The notes beneath the pieces were generated by a model. The model saw only the letters and a list, made by a program, of their open reading frames with translations. It did not search any database and was not told where the DNA came from. Position numbers and translations under genes: made by a program. Positions 48,101 through 52,630 of a stretch of DNA of 64,000 nt are shown here, one piece after another. Source of the stretch: Bolinopsis microptera (taxonomy: Eukaryota > Ctenophora > Tentaculata > Lobata > Bolinopsidae); assembly GCF_026151205.1 (NCBI RefSeq), contig NC_087073.1, positions 19,606,658 to 19,670,657 of the forward strand, read 5' to 3'. How positions within the stretch are numbered: the first letter of the stretch is position 1; each line of letters begins with the position of its first letter.

Positions 48101-48551
48101 ACGCAGCGGCAATATTTACTGAGGGAGACGGACATGAAGCAGTGGAACCCCTGGTTACCCTTCACAACAACATTCCTCTTCACCAGGTTAATTTTATACC
48201 CCTCCCTCCATCTAATAATATCAACATACCATATAACTCATATACGGTAATGTAACCATAGTAAAACTACCATATTATAAGGTAATGTTACTCTTCACAA
48301 CAAAATTGCTCTTCACCAGGTTAGAAAACACCCTCACCAATAATATCAACATTGGAACTGTTTCACTGTATTACATACCCAACACTAACCTTCTCTAAAA
48401 CCCTCCTTGGATAGGCAGTTGCAGTTTTACCCTGTACCGTTTTATAATCAACTGGAATTTCTAATAATGTTCAAGATCTTTCTTTGCGAATAATAATATT
48501 AAATTGCAGTTTGAAGCGTTCCTTCAGAAGATAGCTGAAGCTAAGATGTAA
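13658..48551 (+). CDS. PPIP5K: PPIP5K/VIP1-family diphosphoinositol pentakisphosphate kinase gene (C-terminal half, 14 exons)
   Basis: Exons: 13658-13776, 26503-26621, 26943-27009, 27943-28090, 31250-31314, 33082-33240, 39387-39523, 40758-40872, 41198-41408, 43644-43773, 43921-44028, 47684-47804, 48092-48186, 48510-48551 (TAA). All have GT/AG borders, and phases chain except across 41408-43644. Exons 1-9 match the histidine-acid-phosphatase domain of human PPIP5K1/2 in order: [70 protein letters not shown], then FSPG. Proteins of this family make and turn over inositol pyrophosphates in the cytosol: an N-terminal ATP-grasp kinase makes 1-phosphates and the phosphatase domain removes them. The kinase half and the RHGDR segment are not seen in this window. 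The last five exons are a divergent tail, assigned by splice phase and strand. Confidence 0.85.
15622..15900 (-). pseudogene. Non-LTR retrotransposon RT C-terminal fragment
   Basis: On the minus strand the peptide runs [20 protein letters not shown], then [19 protein letters not shown], and ends with [14 protein letters not shown] and a stop at 15,622. The order (a GRP....D.(V/I).KDL motif, then an Ala/Leu-x-DR..W motif near the C-terminus) is the usual end of RTs in many non-LTR elements. A 13-bp duplication of ACATATCTTAAGG disrupts the frame near 15,860. Confidence 0.65.
15904..16803. repeat. Three tandem copies of a roughly 303-bp unit
   Basis: Units start with GAGGTATG(A/G)TTCTT at 15,904, 16,207 and 16,511. 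Each contains AGAAATGTAAATTTCGTCAC and, about 170 bp later, GCAGGAAAAGTAAATTTCGT. Divergence between copies is low. Confidence 0.85.
16867..17086. repeat. Tandem duplication of about 111 bp
   Basis: AATTTAACCTATTTATGATG and AATTTAACTTATTTACGATG begin two copies that both run through GTGACGATGTTTACATCAAC to TATAGAGTTTTCCCGC. Confidence 0.8.
18079..18109. repeat. Homopolymer run of 31 G
   Basis: An uninterrupted G tract directly follows GTTAAC. G tracts of 18-31 nt recur at ends of mobile elements elsewhere in the window, but no matching C-tract partner end is obvious for this one. The exact length is unreliable in any assembly. Confidence 0.8.
18110..21595. other. Intronic stretch of PPIP5K, mostly unrecognised
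   Basis: At 18,180-18,310, GCGGTACTAACTG occurs three times with variations. The dispersed repeat shared with 12.7 kb lies at 19,602-20,085. No coding segment is recognised. Open frames such as 19,759-20,082 and 20,998-21,231 have no family features. Confidence 0.45.
19602..20085. repeat. Dispersed repeat, second copy (see 12.6-12.9 kb)
   Basis: ACATTTTAATCGGCTGTATC, CTTCGGTTG and ACGGGCTTTCT near 19,602-19,720, together with CACGTGCAAATATTTG and TTTTGTGGTAATTACGTTGT near 20,005-20,065, match the 12.6-kb copy with changed block order. Confidence 0.55.
21598..22385. repeat. Satellite of 42-51 bp units, about 17 copies
   Basis: Units share GGTTATTACGTCTATAATAT, then GAGGCCACACAGGAATTTCTA. Length differs by presence or absence of TTATAT, and some units have TTTT in place of GGTT. 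In the first part long and short-variant units alternate, which suggests expansion of a two-unit block. It lies in the long PPIP5K intron. Confidence 0.9.
22754..23396. mobile_element. 643-bp MITE-like element with TACCTTA termini
   Basis: The left end TACCTTAGTTCCCAAAAATT is matched by the right end AATTTTTGGGAATTAAGGTA in reverse complement with one mismatch. Inner GCCCAAATTT and AAATTTGGGC words are also arranged in both orientations. The two open frames inside are short and low-complexity. The target duplication is not clear (TAT or TA). Confidence 0.65.
23397..24430. other. Intronic stretch, nothing recognised
   Basis: AT-rich in the first half and more balanced from 24,150. Only short AT-alternating tracts near 23,540-23,605 stand out. 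Confidence 0.5.
24437..25196. mobile_element. 760-bp element with poly-G left end and poly-C right end
   Basis: It begins with 22 G after GAGTTA and ends with two C runs followed by TTAA (25,197-25,200). The body (TTTGTGAAACTTGGTTTCGA, then AACAAACTAGGACCGGTGAC, then GGCGGCCAAATTC near the right) matches one arm of the palindrome at 41.7-43.1 kb over most of its length. It is therefore a single-arm member of the same family. Left-flank TTAG versus right-flank TTAA suggests a TTAA target with one change. Confidence 0.7.
25201..25970. other. Intronic stretch, nothing recognised
   Basis: Somewhat more GC-rich than its surroundings. Open frames on both strands at 25,237-25,562 overlap and show no family motif. 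Confidence 0.4.
25970..26095. repeat. AT microsatellite (AAATATAAT-type units)
   Basis: Irregular runs of ATATAAATATAA words. The apparent minus-strand open frame is only low-complexity Ile/Tyr/Phe. Confidence 0.9.
26503..26621 (+). CDS. PPIP5K: PPIP5K exon: [18 protein letters not shown]
   Basis: It follows TTTTTCTCAG and precedes GTAAGC, entering in phase 0 and leaving with two bases. The peptide continues directly from AAAFAK of the previous exon, as it does in human PPIP5K (AFAKGLL.LEGE..PIL). The intron before it is 12.7 kb, so a missed microexon cannot be excluded, but the join is seamless. Confidence 0.9.
26943..27009 (+). CDS. PPIP5K: PPIP5K exon: [22 protein letters not shown]
   Basis: The acceptor is ATTTCAG and the donor GTAAGT. 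The 67-nt exon completes a split Asn codon. It matches the family segment VKxRLHxxxxxxxxFTxEDYxK. Confidence 0.88.
27943..28090 (+). CDS. PPIP5K: PPIP5K exon: [19 protein letters not shown]
   Basis: It starts after CACTTTTCAG, enters in phase 0 and leaves with one base before GTAAGT. The segment (PTGS.SL..SM..IKNP.K) matches human PPIP5K. Confidence 0.88.
28397..29373 (-). pseudogene. Intronless rhodopsin-class GPCR with one frameshift, nested antisense in a PPIP5K intron
   Basis: From the Met at 29,373 the frame gives a glycosylatable N-terminus (ENHS), TM1 with [11 protein letters not shown]2, a TM3 ending in [15 protein letters not shown] (the position of the usual E/DRY motif) and TM4. 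A Cys in extracellular loop 2 (SSYCYPF) can pair with the Cys before TM3 (KIFCNIW). The frame then breaks near 28,815-28,835. In the shifted frame TM5 ([19 protein letters not shown]), TM6 ([14 protein letters not shown]) and TM7 ending [11 protein letters not shown] (in place of NPxxY) follow, then a short tail and a stop at 28,397. All seven helices are therefore encoded and one missing base would restore the order, so sequencing error is as likely as pseudogenisation. Being intronless and antisense within an intron suggests retroposition or a lineage-specific receptor family. The ligand is unknown. Confidence 0.8.
29374..31249. other. Intronic stretch, nothing recognised
   Basis: AT-rich DNA between the GPCR start and the next PPIP5K exon. 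Short frames such as 29,940-30,173 and 30,414-30,641 carry no family features. Confidence 0.45.
31250..31314 (+). CDS. PPIP5K: PPIP5K exon: [19 protein letters not shown]
   Basis: It starts after CTCTTTCAG and ends before GTATGT. It enters with two bases completing a Tyr codon. The peptide is nearly identical to the human family segment around LYHxETLELMxxRWSKLEK. Confidence 0.92.
31430..32088 (+). mobile_element. Penelope-like element fragment flanked by about 44-bp inverted repeats
   Basis: A 44-bp block beginning GTTTAGATTGAAATTGGCTA on the left recurs as its reverse complement on the right, ending TAGCCAATTTCAATCTAAAC. The enclosed sequence holds the end of a GIY-YIG-type endonuclease and, near 32,005, GAAGCCATGGGGGCGAAACG followed by TCGGCAAT. 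That wording is typical of sequence after the stop codon in Penelope-like and similar elements. Confidence 0.65.
31525..31731 (+). CDS. C-terminal piece of a GIY-YIG endonuclease (Penelope-like element)
   Basis: The peptide begins [19 protein letters not shown], has [20 protein letters not shown] and ends [11 protein letters not shown] followed by a short tail. The R...(W/E)..YI(K/R)..KP.(I/L)NTQ pattern is what I recall from the end of Penelope-like GIY-YIG domains, where the alpha-helix carries the Arg and an acidic residue. Here Gln (in IWQS) sits where Glu is expected. 5'-truncated and not a host gene. Confidence 0.6.
   Translation: MGKHYLMSHPEIKEIPIEPFKFEVLKVCKDYADRMIWQSLYIKQLLPKINTQLSPEADSWQKTTWAIM
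32089..32653. other. Intronic stretch, nothing recognised
   Basis: AT-rich with no tandem repeat, coding segment or hairpin noted. Confidence 0.5.
32654..32895. mobile_element. 242-bp MITE with TACCTTACTCGG termini and an internal 117-bp duplication
   Basis: The left end TACCTTACTCGGGAATATTA pairs with the right end TAATATTACCGAGTAAGGTA, one mismatch. The segment from the left end to AAAACCCACCAA is repeated 117 bp further on (copy starts at 32,654 and 32,771), so the left terminus occurs twice. Confidence 0.75.
33082..33240 (+). CDS. PPIP5K: PPIP5K exon: [19 protein letters not shown]
   Basis: It is 53 whole codons between TTGTTTCCAG and GTTTGT. It includes the strongly conserved [20 protein letters not shown] and LADLIVPQ. 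Confidence 0.95.
33266..33375. repeat. Four short direct repeats containing CCAATCAG
   Basis: ACCAATCAGCTTACAGCAAT followed by TCTCATTCG is repeated with about 29-bp spacing, one copy carrying an extra TTACAGCAA. It lies immediately downstream of a PPIP5K donor site. Confidence 0.8.
33475..33489 (+). repeat. Left target-site duplication of the L1-like insertion
   Basis: AATAACTTCCTTCTT occurs here, directly before the T-rich tract, and again at 36,740-36,754 after the array. It is a 15-bp exact match at the two ends of the insertion. Confidence 0.85.
33996..35882 (-). CDS. Reverse transcriptase of an L1/Tx1-like retrotransposon (C-terminal 628 residues)
   Basis: From the Met of [14 protein letters not shown] the frame covers most of the RT: the [15 protein letters not shown] fingers/palm motif (about residues 34-48) and the catalytic FADDTDLF strand (about 88-95, with both Asp of the FADD box). 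A thumb/connection region is followed by [19 protein letters not shown], and a C-terminal CSLC....(H)IYLHC zinc-knuckle-like motif lies near residue 535. Motif order and the GGLGL segment fit the L1/Tx1 group, by recall. The endonuclease and the first RT motifs are missing, removed by 5' truncation. The frame is intact for 1.9 kb, so the insertion is probably young. The upstream end merges into the tandem array, so the Met at 35,882 may be incidental. Confidence 0.85.
   Translation of the reverse strand: MGFSEYVIKLIKVAFQACFNYANINGFLSSPIYILRGLHQGSPLSPILFLIVAQTFSNKIQINPNIRGLNISGVEILQSLFADDTDLFLKASIERVEAVMTELRTFAQCSGCKANIDKTRCIPLGRARLNTTLLESLQSLYGYDFITNNFTALGIIYMNDGSLMDIVNSNYNDKLIKVQSWISRWSKRDLTLMGKCTVIKTLLFSQLTYLVSPLPRPDASFIRIFDTTIFHFLWGCKRDKVKREIIPRNKEHGGLGLFYLSDFIIGLKTSLISKLLNNSFHHTWKDIMIMQLKFPDHITISVENGLAKTNCHFTQDVLNCYTEWKISSVNAALGSIDHCVWYNPAITDIGAKLWNNHLIDKGIFYISDFLSIDQSTILNYDMFINKWELSPNNISKTEYCNIIMGIRRYNCPTINSRNIEFVDSNIKLKFLHSVTGQVKGSKIRDKMYDSICPNELSPLRQWVIDLKNQPIEWVVVLSNLFFLVSKNFKLIQFQYKLLMRITTCRYMRHKMKIVTDTPMCSLCNTYLETIPHIYLHCIHTNSFITILEDFIKRKIDRNYKDPNKINFIVCNHTSQIINYFNIVAKWYISKRFQAGDMPIWQGYIKLLKLSLTGYKIGHKSSIVSILAD
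35850..36735. repeat. Array of about 40 units (19-23 bp) derived from RT coding sequence
   Basis: The unit is ATTCGCTGAAACCCAATAAT with length variants. On the minus strand it reads TGGGTTTCAGCGAATAT, the codons of GFSEY at the start of the remaining RT frame. The unit nearest the RT still contains the adjoining CAGTTTAATA (Ile-Lys-Leu codons), and further units have lost it. All long frames on the minus strand here (such as 35,857-36,696) are repeats of GFSEYI, VSANI or GFQRIY in three phases and are not genes. Confidence 0.9.
36740..36754 (+). repeat. Right target-site duplication of the L1-like insertion
   Basis: AATAACTTCCTTCTT, identical to 33,475-33,489, immediately follows the last array unit (CCCAACAAAT). 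Confidence 0.85.
36755..37740. other. Intronic stretch, nothing recognised
   Basis: AT-rich. A small GTACAATGTACAATGTACAT palindromic cluster near 37,420-37,445 is the only pattern seen. Confidence 0.5.
37745..39149. repeat. 52-bp satellite, about 27 copies, with a 208-bp higher-order period
   Basis: The unit is CACACCTGGGCTAGCTGCCA, then AACTAGGTGGTGGTCCCACA, then GTGTTCTTCCAG. Spacing is exactly 52 bp. Diagnostic variants (GTTGTTCC, GCTACC, CAGCGTTC) recur in a fixed order every four units; CAGCGTTC occurs at about 38,360, 38,568 and 38,776. Recent amplification therefore used a 208-bp tetramer. It lies in a PPIP5K intron. Confidence 0.95.
39387..39523 (+). CDS. PPIP5K: PPIP5K exon: [20 protein letters not shown]
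   Basis: It starts after TTCTTGCAG. The donor is GTTAGT. It enters in phase 0 and leaves with two bases. It matches the family segment EYGITxxEKxEI...PLVRKxxxDL. Confidence 0.9.
39524..40757. other. PPIP5K intron, nothing recognised
   Basis: AT-rich. Short open frames at 39,592-39,824 overlap each other and are low in information. Confidence 0.5.
40758..40872 (+). CDS. PPIP5K: PPIP5K exon: [20 protein letters not shown]
   Basis: It starts after CTATTCAG and ends before GTGAGT. One base completes the Ser codon from the previous exon, and it leaves in phase 0. [11 protein letters not shown] and the following (I/L)RY segment are near-invariant in the family. Confidence 0.93.
41198..41408 (+). 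CDS. PPIP5K: PPIP5K exon: end of the phosphatase domain
   Basis: It starts after TTTTCTGATAG (phase 0) and ends before GTATAT with one base left over. The peptide includes [20 protein letters not shown] and [14 protein letters not shown]. In the human proteins as I recall them, the corresponding strand reads ELHFSPG, so a family His appears as Asn here. Confidence 0.88.
41695..43062. mobile_element. 1.37-kb near-perfect palindrome flanked by TTAA, poly-G/poly-C ends
   Basis: Two arms of about 680 bp are reverse complements with few differences, meeting near 42,378 in a GGCGGCCAAATT / AATTTGGCCGCC centre. The left end is a G run and the right end a C run. TTAA lies at both outer borders (41,691-41,694 and 43,063-43,066). 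The same 65-codon frame appears near each end on opposite strands (41,732-41,929 and 42,839-43,036). TTAA targets are typical of piggyBac and Kolobok transposons. No transposase is encoded. Confidence 0.8.
43182..43247 (+). CDS. Possible small exon, membership uncertain
   Basis: Bounded by GACAG and GTATCA, it enters with two bases and leaves with one, reading [20 protein letters not shown]. It would accept the phase left by the exon ending at 41,408, but its own exit phase does not fit the exon at 43,644. Another exon would be needed, or this is a chance frame. Confidence 0.3.
43644..43773 (+). CDS. PPIP5K: Probable PPIP5K tail exon (acidic, [12 protein letters not shown])
   Basis: It starts after TTCTGTCATTACAG and ends before GTGAGG in phase 0. 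It reads [20 protein letters not shown], then an Ala/Glu-rich stretch ending PLPEFPE. Composition and splice sites look coding. Assignment to PPIP5K rests on strand, spacing and its in-phase join to the next exon. The join from 41,408 is one base out, so an exon is missing or a border is wrong. Confidence 0.6.
43921..44028 (+). CDS. PPIP5K: Probable PPIP5K tail exon ([20 protein letters not shown])
   Basis: It is 36 codons between TTTGTTCAG and GTTTGT, phase 0 on both sides. It continues seamlessly from the preceding exon and, in phase, to the exon at 47,684. Confidence 0.6.
44357..46144 (-). CDS. Polypeptide N-acetylgalactosaminyltransferase (GT27) with ricin-type lectin domain
   Basis: An intact, intronless 595-residue type II membrane protein. 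It has a signal-anchor at residues 9-35, a stem, and a GT27 domain from about residue 125 ([24 protein letters not shown] with the metal-binding DxH). Gal/GalNAc-T motif [17 protein letters not shown] follows, then CSQVLH, which keeps the His of the usual C-S-x-V-x-H motif although the next residues are not the usual VFR. A beta-trefoil lectin domain (about 455-595) has paired Cys and ends QQWVV. Such enzymes start mucin-type O-glycosylation by adding GalNAc to Ser/Thr in the Golgi. WGVEN replaces the usual WGGEN, so activity is plausible but should not be assumed. It lies antisense inside a PPIP5K intron (44,029-47,683). Lack of introns suggests retroposition of a paralogue. Confidence 0.9.
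   Translation of the reverse strand: MFPLRRFLRLTATLLLLSLITFVILKTVLLVLIITTQNSLYSGFSLTVIKSCNHSYFSDDSSSLKNRFAKEFEFKERLSALSVRQIQEYSQQFYRNITIQWGERRLLPPSKPLFHSKCLNYLNRTYNLQVSVVLSYHNELSVLILRTLTTIMHRTPLKYLREIILIDDHSTLNITAEVLEYARQQRMPVRHLTNPETLGIARSRLRGVYEAVGEVVVLLDSHMEVSELWLEPLLSTLERYPGGVTVPIIHMIQETEYEELGHVVHDRYIVQPYRGWGHITMYPYEEVDPSIGMWDPIPSAGLMGGALAAHRSTLLDFYPGGLVESLWGVENNRLSFRVWMCGQGVWVSSCSQVLHPNGNDPGLYRYFGNNDDLRDAVILESVAEAINFEGNNSVLKEKILSKVASSPDHLQKIKIISNKIREEFNPEIKLCKSLEWYLREIFVNYITWEQDQFDQVGEVRSVHNPNMCLEVHNRKLVPYNCRATPPVLGDTHLTGFTKNQFVWNGDLLNDCWDTSWDTFSEERAEVRVFSCHVQTPVEGKPFSTQRFLYDQSRKAIVHPSTDRCLEYVNSSTVLLMRCVPEKVSQQWVVLTSVWF
46145..47683. other. PPIP5K intron and GalNAc-transferase upstream region, nothing else recognised
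   Basis: AT-rich sequence that must hold the GalNAc-transferase promoter, but no TATA or initiator stands out. CATTCCACACCCTGG is duplicated at 46,338-46,368. CCGCA-rich wording similar to 2.5 and 3.5 kb occurs at 47,540-47,650, just before the next exon. Confidence 0.4.
47684..47804 (+). CDS. PPIP5K: Probable PPIP5K tail exon ([15 protein letters not shown])
   Basis: It starts after CATTTGCCCAG in phase 0 and ends before GTTTGT with one base left. It reads [20 protein letters not shown], then [16 protein letters not shown]. Its exit phase matches the entry of the next exon, and its entry matches the exon ending at 44,028 across the GalNAc-transferase-bearing intron. Confidence 0.6.
48092..48186 (+). 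CDS. PPIP5K: Probable PPIP5K tail exon ([14 protein letters not shown])
   Basis: It starts after TTTCATTACAG, two bases completing an Ala codon, and ends before GTTAAT in phase 0. It reads [20 protein letters not shown], then [11 protein letters not shown]. Confidence 0.6.
48510..48551 (+). CDS. PPIP5K: Probable PPIP5K last exon ([13 protein letters not shown], stop)
   Basis: It starts after AAATTGCAG in phase 0, with thirteen codons then TAA. Joined to the previous exon it gives [21 protein letters not shown] short (T)LHN.(I/L)PL..(F/V)..FL motif at the end is the kind of C-terminus I associate with PPIP5K, but this is recall only. Confidence 0.55.
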   Translation, partial: FEAFLQKIAEAKM

Positions 48552-49750
48552 CAGACCTAATGGATTGCGAACAGTCGGATATCCACTTTTTCGACCCCAC
48601 TCCTTCTCCAGTACCGCTTCAAGGGTAAAAATTAAACTTAGTTAATCCTCAAATAACTTTATTGGCGAGTTTGTACTTTTGTAATCTACCTTATCTAGAG
48701 CTTGTTGAGAAACTATAATTAAGGTATTCGCTGGAACTGTAATACACTGATTCAGGATACTGCAACACCAGAACAATTTCAAGACATAGAGCGAGAGAAC
48801 ACCCCACAGCCCGACCAGCACCCTTTAAAAATGCAGTCCTCACAGTTCGACAGAAACCAAAACCCTCTTAGTCCTACCAGTTACCGGGGGTAGAACCCCG
48901 CTATCTCATAGCTTCTCGAATAGGAGTAGGGCACATTGGACTTTCTAGTTCTCACTTTTTACCTGCCACACTTCAGAATTACTGGCACAGAGCCAATGCT
49001 GAATACTGGCACAGAGACACGAGACTTAACAGGCCAATTTTAGAACTTAATGGAAAGAAATTATTGTTGGGTCCTCGCCACTAAAGTTCTAATAAGGGAA
49101 ACCTTCAAACTCAATCCAGATTATATGCTGGTTTGGTATTCGTGTTCTACATTAATATTGAAGAAAGAAAGATTTCTGCAAACTTTCAGGTATAATCTAA
49201 AGATAACAGATAAGAGTGCTTGGTGTAGTAATTAATACGTTTTTATTAGTGTGACTTTAAATTGTTTTATGTAGGAGGACGTGTTAAGTCTATCATTTTA
49301 TTTCGGATGAATTTTATTTAATAGCTTTAGCTTTAGAATAAAAGATAAAAACATGGTCTAGACCACCAGTATTTATGTTAGGTAGACATTTAAACTGCAT
49401 TTTCGATTCGATTTCTTATTTATAATGGTCAGCGTGCACCGATGATGTCAGTTTTAGCCTAATGCATCTATGAATCATTTTCTTGCTATTTTCTGCTGAT
49501 TCTTTTTGTTGAATATTTAAACCTAAAAGTTAAATACGGGACTTAGTGCAAATGTAATGATTAAATGACGGGAGAATTTAGCATTCACAATTCAAATGTA
49601 AAACGATTTTTATAAATTTGCAAACCAATAATGAAATAACGTATTTTATTTAAGCAATAATGTTAAACACAATCCAAGCGAAATAATCAAATAATATATA
49701 ATGACCTGTGGTCCAAAATGATTTTATTTTATAGTTGTAAAGCTACAGAC
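48552..49750. other. Intergenic stretch, nothing recognised
   Basis: It presumably contains the PPIP5K 3' UTR. No open frame of note; the one at 49,050-49,235 shows no motif. Confidence 0.5.
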
Positions 49751-49752
49751 AG

Positions 49753-49975
49753 CGGCCGCACGGAGTCAGGAATGAGCTATTCCAAACTAGCCTTATTATA
49801 TATAAAATATAAATCAAAATGGCTAGCCGCTAGGTGTTTATAATTATATAGACAGGTGTAGTTCATGGAGAACACCTGTAGTTACATACAACTAACTGGC
49901 ATTTTGATTTATATTTCATATATAATAGGGGTAGTTTGGAATAGCTCATTCCTGACTCCGTGCGGCCTCGGACCA
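49753..49975. mobile_element. Foldback element with about 80-bp inverted arms
   Basis: The left arm starts GCGGCCGCACGGAGTCAGGA (49,753) and the right arm ends TCCTGACTCCGTGCGGCC (about 49,969). Between these ends, GAATAGCTCATTCC and ATAAATCAAAATG pair with few mismatches. The central part of about 60 bp contains a second small hairpin (ACAGGTGT / ACACCTGT). Confidence 0.75.
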
Positions 49976-50099
49976 TTACACGTTCAACGTTGCAAACCTC
50001 TTTAAGTTTAATGTGAAAAGTGGTATACAACATGTATACCATGACCATGCCATATTGATATTACTATCTAAAATGTGTGTTTATACAGTTTATGAACAT

Positions 50100-50870
50100 A
50101 ATTGAACTTTAACTTCAAGATTGTAGCGCGATGCGTTACCATGTGCCGCGCCGCGCACTCAATGAGGCTTCTCTCGCTAGACCTGCGAAATGCGCTACTG
50201 TGCCGCGCCGAGCTGCGATTAGGGGGTGCACGATAAAAATAAACTTGCTCGGATTTTAAAAATTTTTGTACCACTATTTTCTAGAGACTGTGAGAGTTTT
50301 CCCAATACCAAATTTGTCATACCTTTTTGGAAAGATCAGTGAGTTTCGCCTAGGTGCCATATTTGATGGTGCGCGCGCGGTTTTTGGAGCAAAAGTAGCT
50401 GTAAAAATGTGTAAAAGTCGCGTAATTTGACCAAATTCGTTGATTTTTGTCGTATTATTCGGATATATCTTCGGTTCCTTGAATGAGATCATTCTGAAAA
50501 TTGGCGACGACCTTCCGATTAGGGCTTTCACAACTGTCCGAAAAATATGGTGGATATCGAAGTTGATATAGTGTTCCAAATGGGGCAAAATACGCTGCTT
50601 TTAGCTGTAACATAATGTCTAATGGTTGGATATGCTTTAAACTTTTCGGACACTTTCCTTGTAAGTCTATGAGTAAGCTTACCAATTTTTGTTGCAATTG
50701 GAGGTCGGGAAGGATACTCAATATTTATTTCATATTTGTTTGAAGAAAACTGTGCTGGCCGGAATTAGCGCTAAAAAACCATCCTACAGTCGGCACGCCC
50801 GGCTCACTGTCGATGGCACACTACCTTAACTTACTGCGATGAATTGACATCGTCAATTAACTTCAAGACT
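50100..50870. other. Intergenic stretch, nothing firm
   Basis: A GC-rich island (GTGCCGCGCCG twice, near 50,142 and 50,201) lies in AT-rich surroundings. The minus-strand frames at 50,274-50,721 overlap and show no family motif. Confidence 0.4.
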
Positions 50871-50875
50871 GCGGG

Positions 50876-50920
50876 GTCCCCAGGCTCAACTTTACTTTTA
50901 AAGTTGAGCCTGAGGTAATT
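50876..50920. repeat. Short hairpin related to the 51-kb foldback ends
   Basis: GGTCCCCAGGCTCAACTTTA, then CTTTTAAAGTTGAGCCTGAGG. The GGTCCCCAGG and CCTGAGG words also form the outer ends of the element at 51,055-51,290. Confidence 0.6.
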
Positions 50921-51052
50921 AAATTGTAGAAACGGAAATTTTGTAATTGTTTATGTGTTATGTCTCCTAATTTGTGCAATAATGTCCAATGTACGCGTAC
51001 CTGCATGACGGTCATTGTTAATGGACTAACCCAGTGCGCGCTACTAGCTTTG

Positions 51053-51288
51053 TTACCTGAGGACCCCAGGCTTTAATGTTGATAAACAACGAATAGAGAT
51101 TAGGCGGAATGACAGGCTGAGCGCGGCCCAGTAAGCTACTTTGTAGTATAGTATAGCATTTATTTGTTATTACATCTGCCTCTGGCTAATTACTGGGCCG
51201 CGCTCAGCCTGTCATTCCGCCTAATCTCTATTCCGCCTAATCTCTATTATGTTTATGAACATAATAGCCTGAGGTCCCCAGGTAACTG
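51053..51288. mobile_element. Nested foldback element, about 236 bp
   Basis: Outer arms are GTTACCTGAGGACCCCAGGC on the left and GCCTGAGGTCCCCAGGTAAC on the right, with two mismatches. Inner arms of about 43 bp start AATAGAGATTAGGCGGAATG at 51,090 and include ACAGGCTGAGCGCGGCCCAG. Their reverse complement begins TTACTGGGCCGCGCTCAGCC at about 51,190. CATTCCGCCTAATCTCTATT is partly duplicated on the right side. Confidence 0.75.
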
Positions 51289-51693
51289 GCTAATTGCTAA
51301 TATTTAACGAGAAGAAAGCGGCGCGCGCTACTTCGAAGAAATTTAGACGAGTATCATCCGTCAACTAAAAACAAAAAAGGCCTTTTTGAAATAATGCTTG
51401 TTCTGAGCAAGTCAACGCGTTGATCAAACGCGTATCATTCAGTCAAACTCAAAGTTCAAGAAACAAGAAAGTTGCCAAAAAACTTTCTTGTTTCATGTAT
51501 TTTGTAAAAATCCTAATCGAAGTATATTATTCACTTTTAGTATTGTGTAAGCTCACATCATGAGTCTGCAAAACATTAAATTTTGTGTATTGTGTAAGCA
51601 CTAAGCAAAGCTAGAAGTAGAGCTACATACTCATAAATAGATAGTCTGTCTATTGAACACGATGGTAGTATAGCTGCATATAATAGTCGATAG

Positions 51694-52630
51694 ATGGTTC
51701 TGTTCTTAATTTTACTTTTTGTCTTGTTTAGTGGCTGTATTGGTAACCAAGGTTACCAGTTACACGAGTGTACGCAGTGTGGTTTACAGTGTCATGCCTG
51801 TATTAAGAGAGACTTCACCCTCACTCCTGAAGGTAAGTCGCGTGACATCACACCACATCTAGTGACGTCACACCATATCTAGTGACATCACACCATATAA
51901 TTGATAATGTTGTATTATAATTATTTAAAAAGATCAAGATTTGAAGCATATATACTAATCTGCAGAGTACGTAACAGAAGTAAGTGACACGTGCACAAAT
52001 ACATCACACGAGACATGCACGTGGGGTCACCGCTGCAGCTGGAATAGAGTTACTGTACAAACTAATGTAGCGGATATAGGTAAGTCACTACATTTCACAA
52101 TTAAGCTGAGAACATCTTTACTGATAGTAATGTTTATATTATTATGTTCCCAGCAGAAGAATGGTCATTTAGTGCTGCAGTTTATTTCAATTTTTGTCAA
52201 TGCTGTCACTGACGAATGGAGAATAGTAAGAAATGTACGTTCATGGTTCAAATGTTTCAAAATACTGTGGAGACAGTTAACAAATTTGAATTGATCCTCA
52301 TTTAAATCTAACTAAAAACATTCCCCCTCAGGGCTGCAGTACTCGCACGTGGAAGTGACTATGAAATGTGTGAACGACACAGTGGACGAGTGCTCCCAGT
52401 TTACCACATCCAACACAACAGTACAGGGGCGGGTAGTGACCACTACCTACAGAGACTGCTATCAGTGGTTTTGTTTCCAGGACTACTGTAACGCTCCGGC
52501 CAGCTCTTCCACTAACGTCCACCTTATCTCTCTACACGGCTTCGTGCTCCTCATAATACTGCTTTACGTGCTTAGCGACGCTTATCATGGAGTAGTCGGA
52601 TCTGAAAACATTTTGCTACCTGTTTTCTAA
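51694..52630 (+). CDS. Ly6/uPAR-type three-finger protein, probably GPI-anchored (3 exons)
   Basis: Exons 51694-51832, 51966-52079 and 52332-52630 (TAA) have GT/AG borders and join in phase 1 throughout, giving about 183 residues. A signal peptide (MVLFLILLFVLFSGCIG) is followed by Cys-rich spacing (C..C...C..C) then TCTNTSHETCTWG, MKCVNDTVDEC and DCYQWFCFQDYCN. The final C-N pair is the hallmark that closes the three-finger (LU) fold. A hydrophobic C-terminus (HLISLHGFVLLIILLYVL) follows, as expected for GPI attachment near the Ser-rich APASSST. Potential N-glycosylation sites include NTS and NTT. One exon per structural segment with phase 1 introns is typical of this family. Proteins of this kind act at the cell surface; the ligand here is unknown. 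The end of the frame overlaps a 43-bp tandem repeat, so the last residues are probably a recent alteration. Confidence 0.85.
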
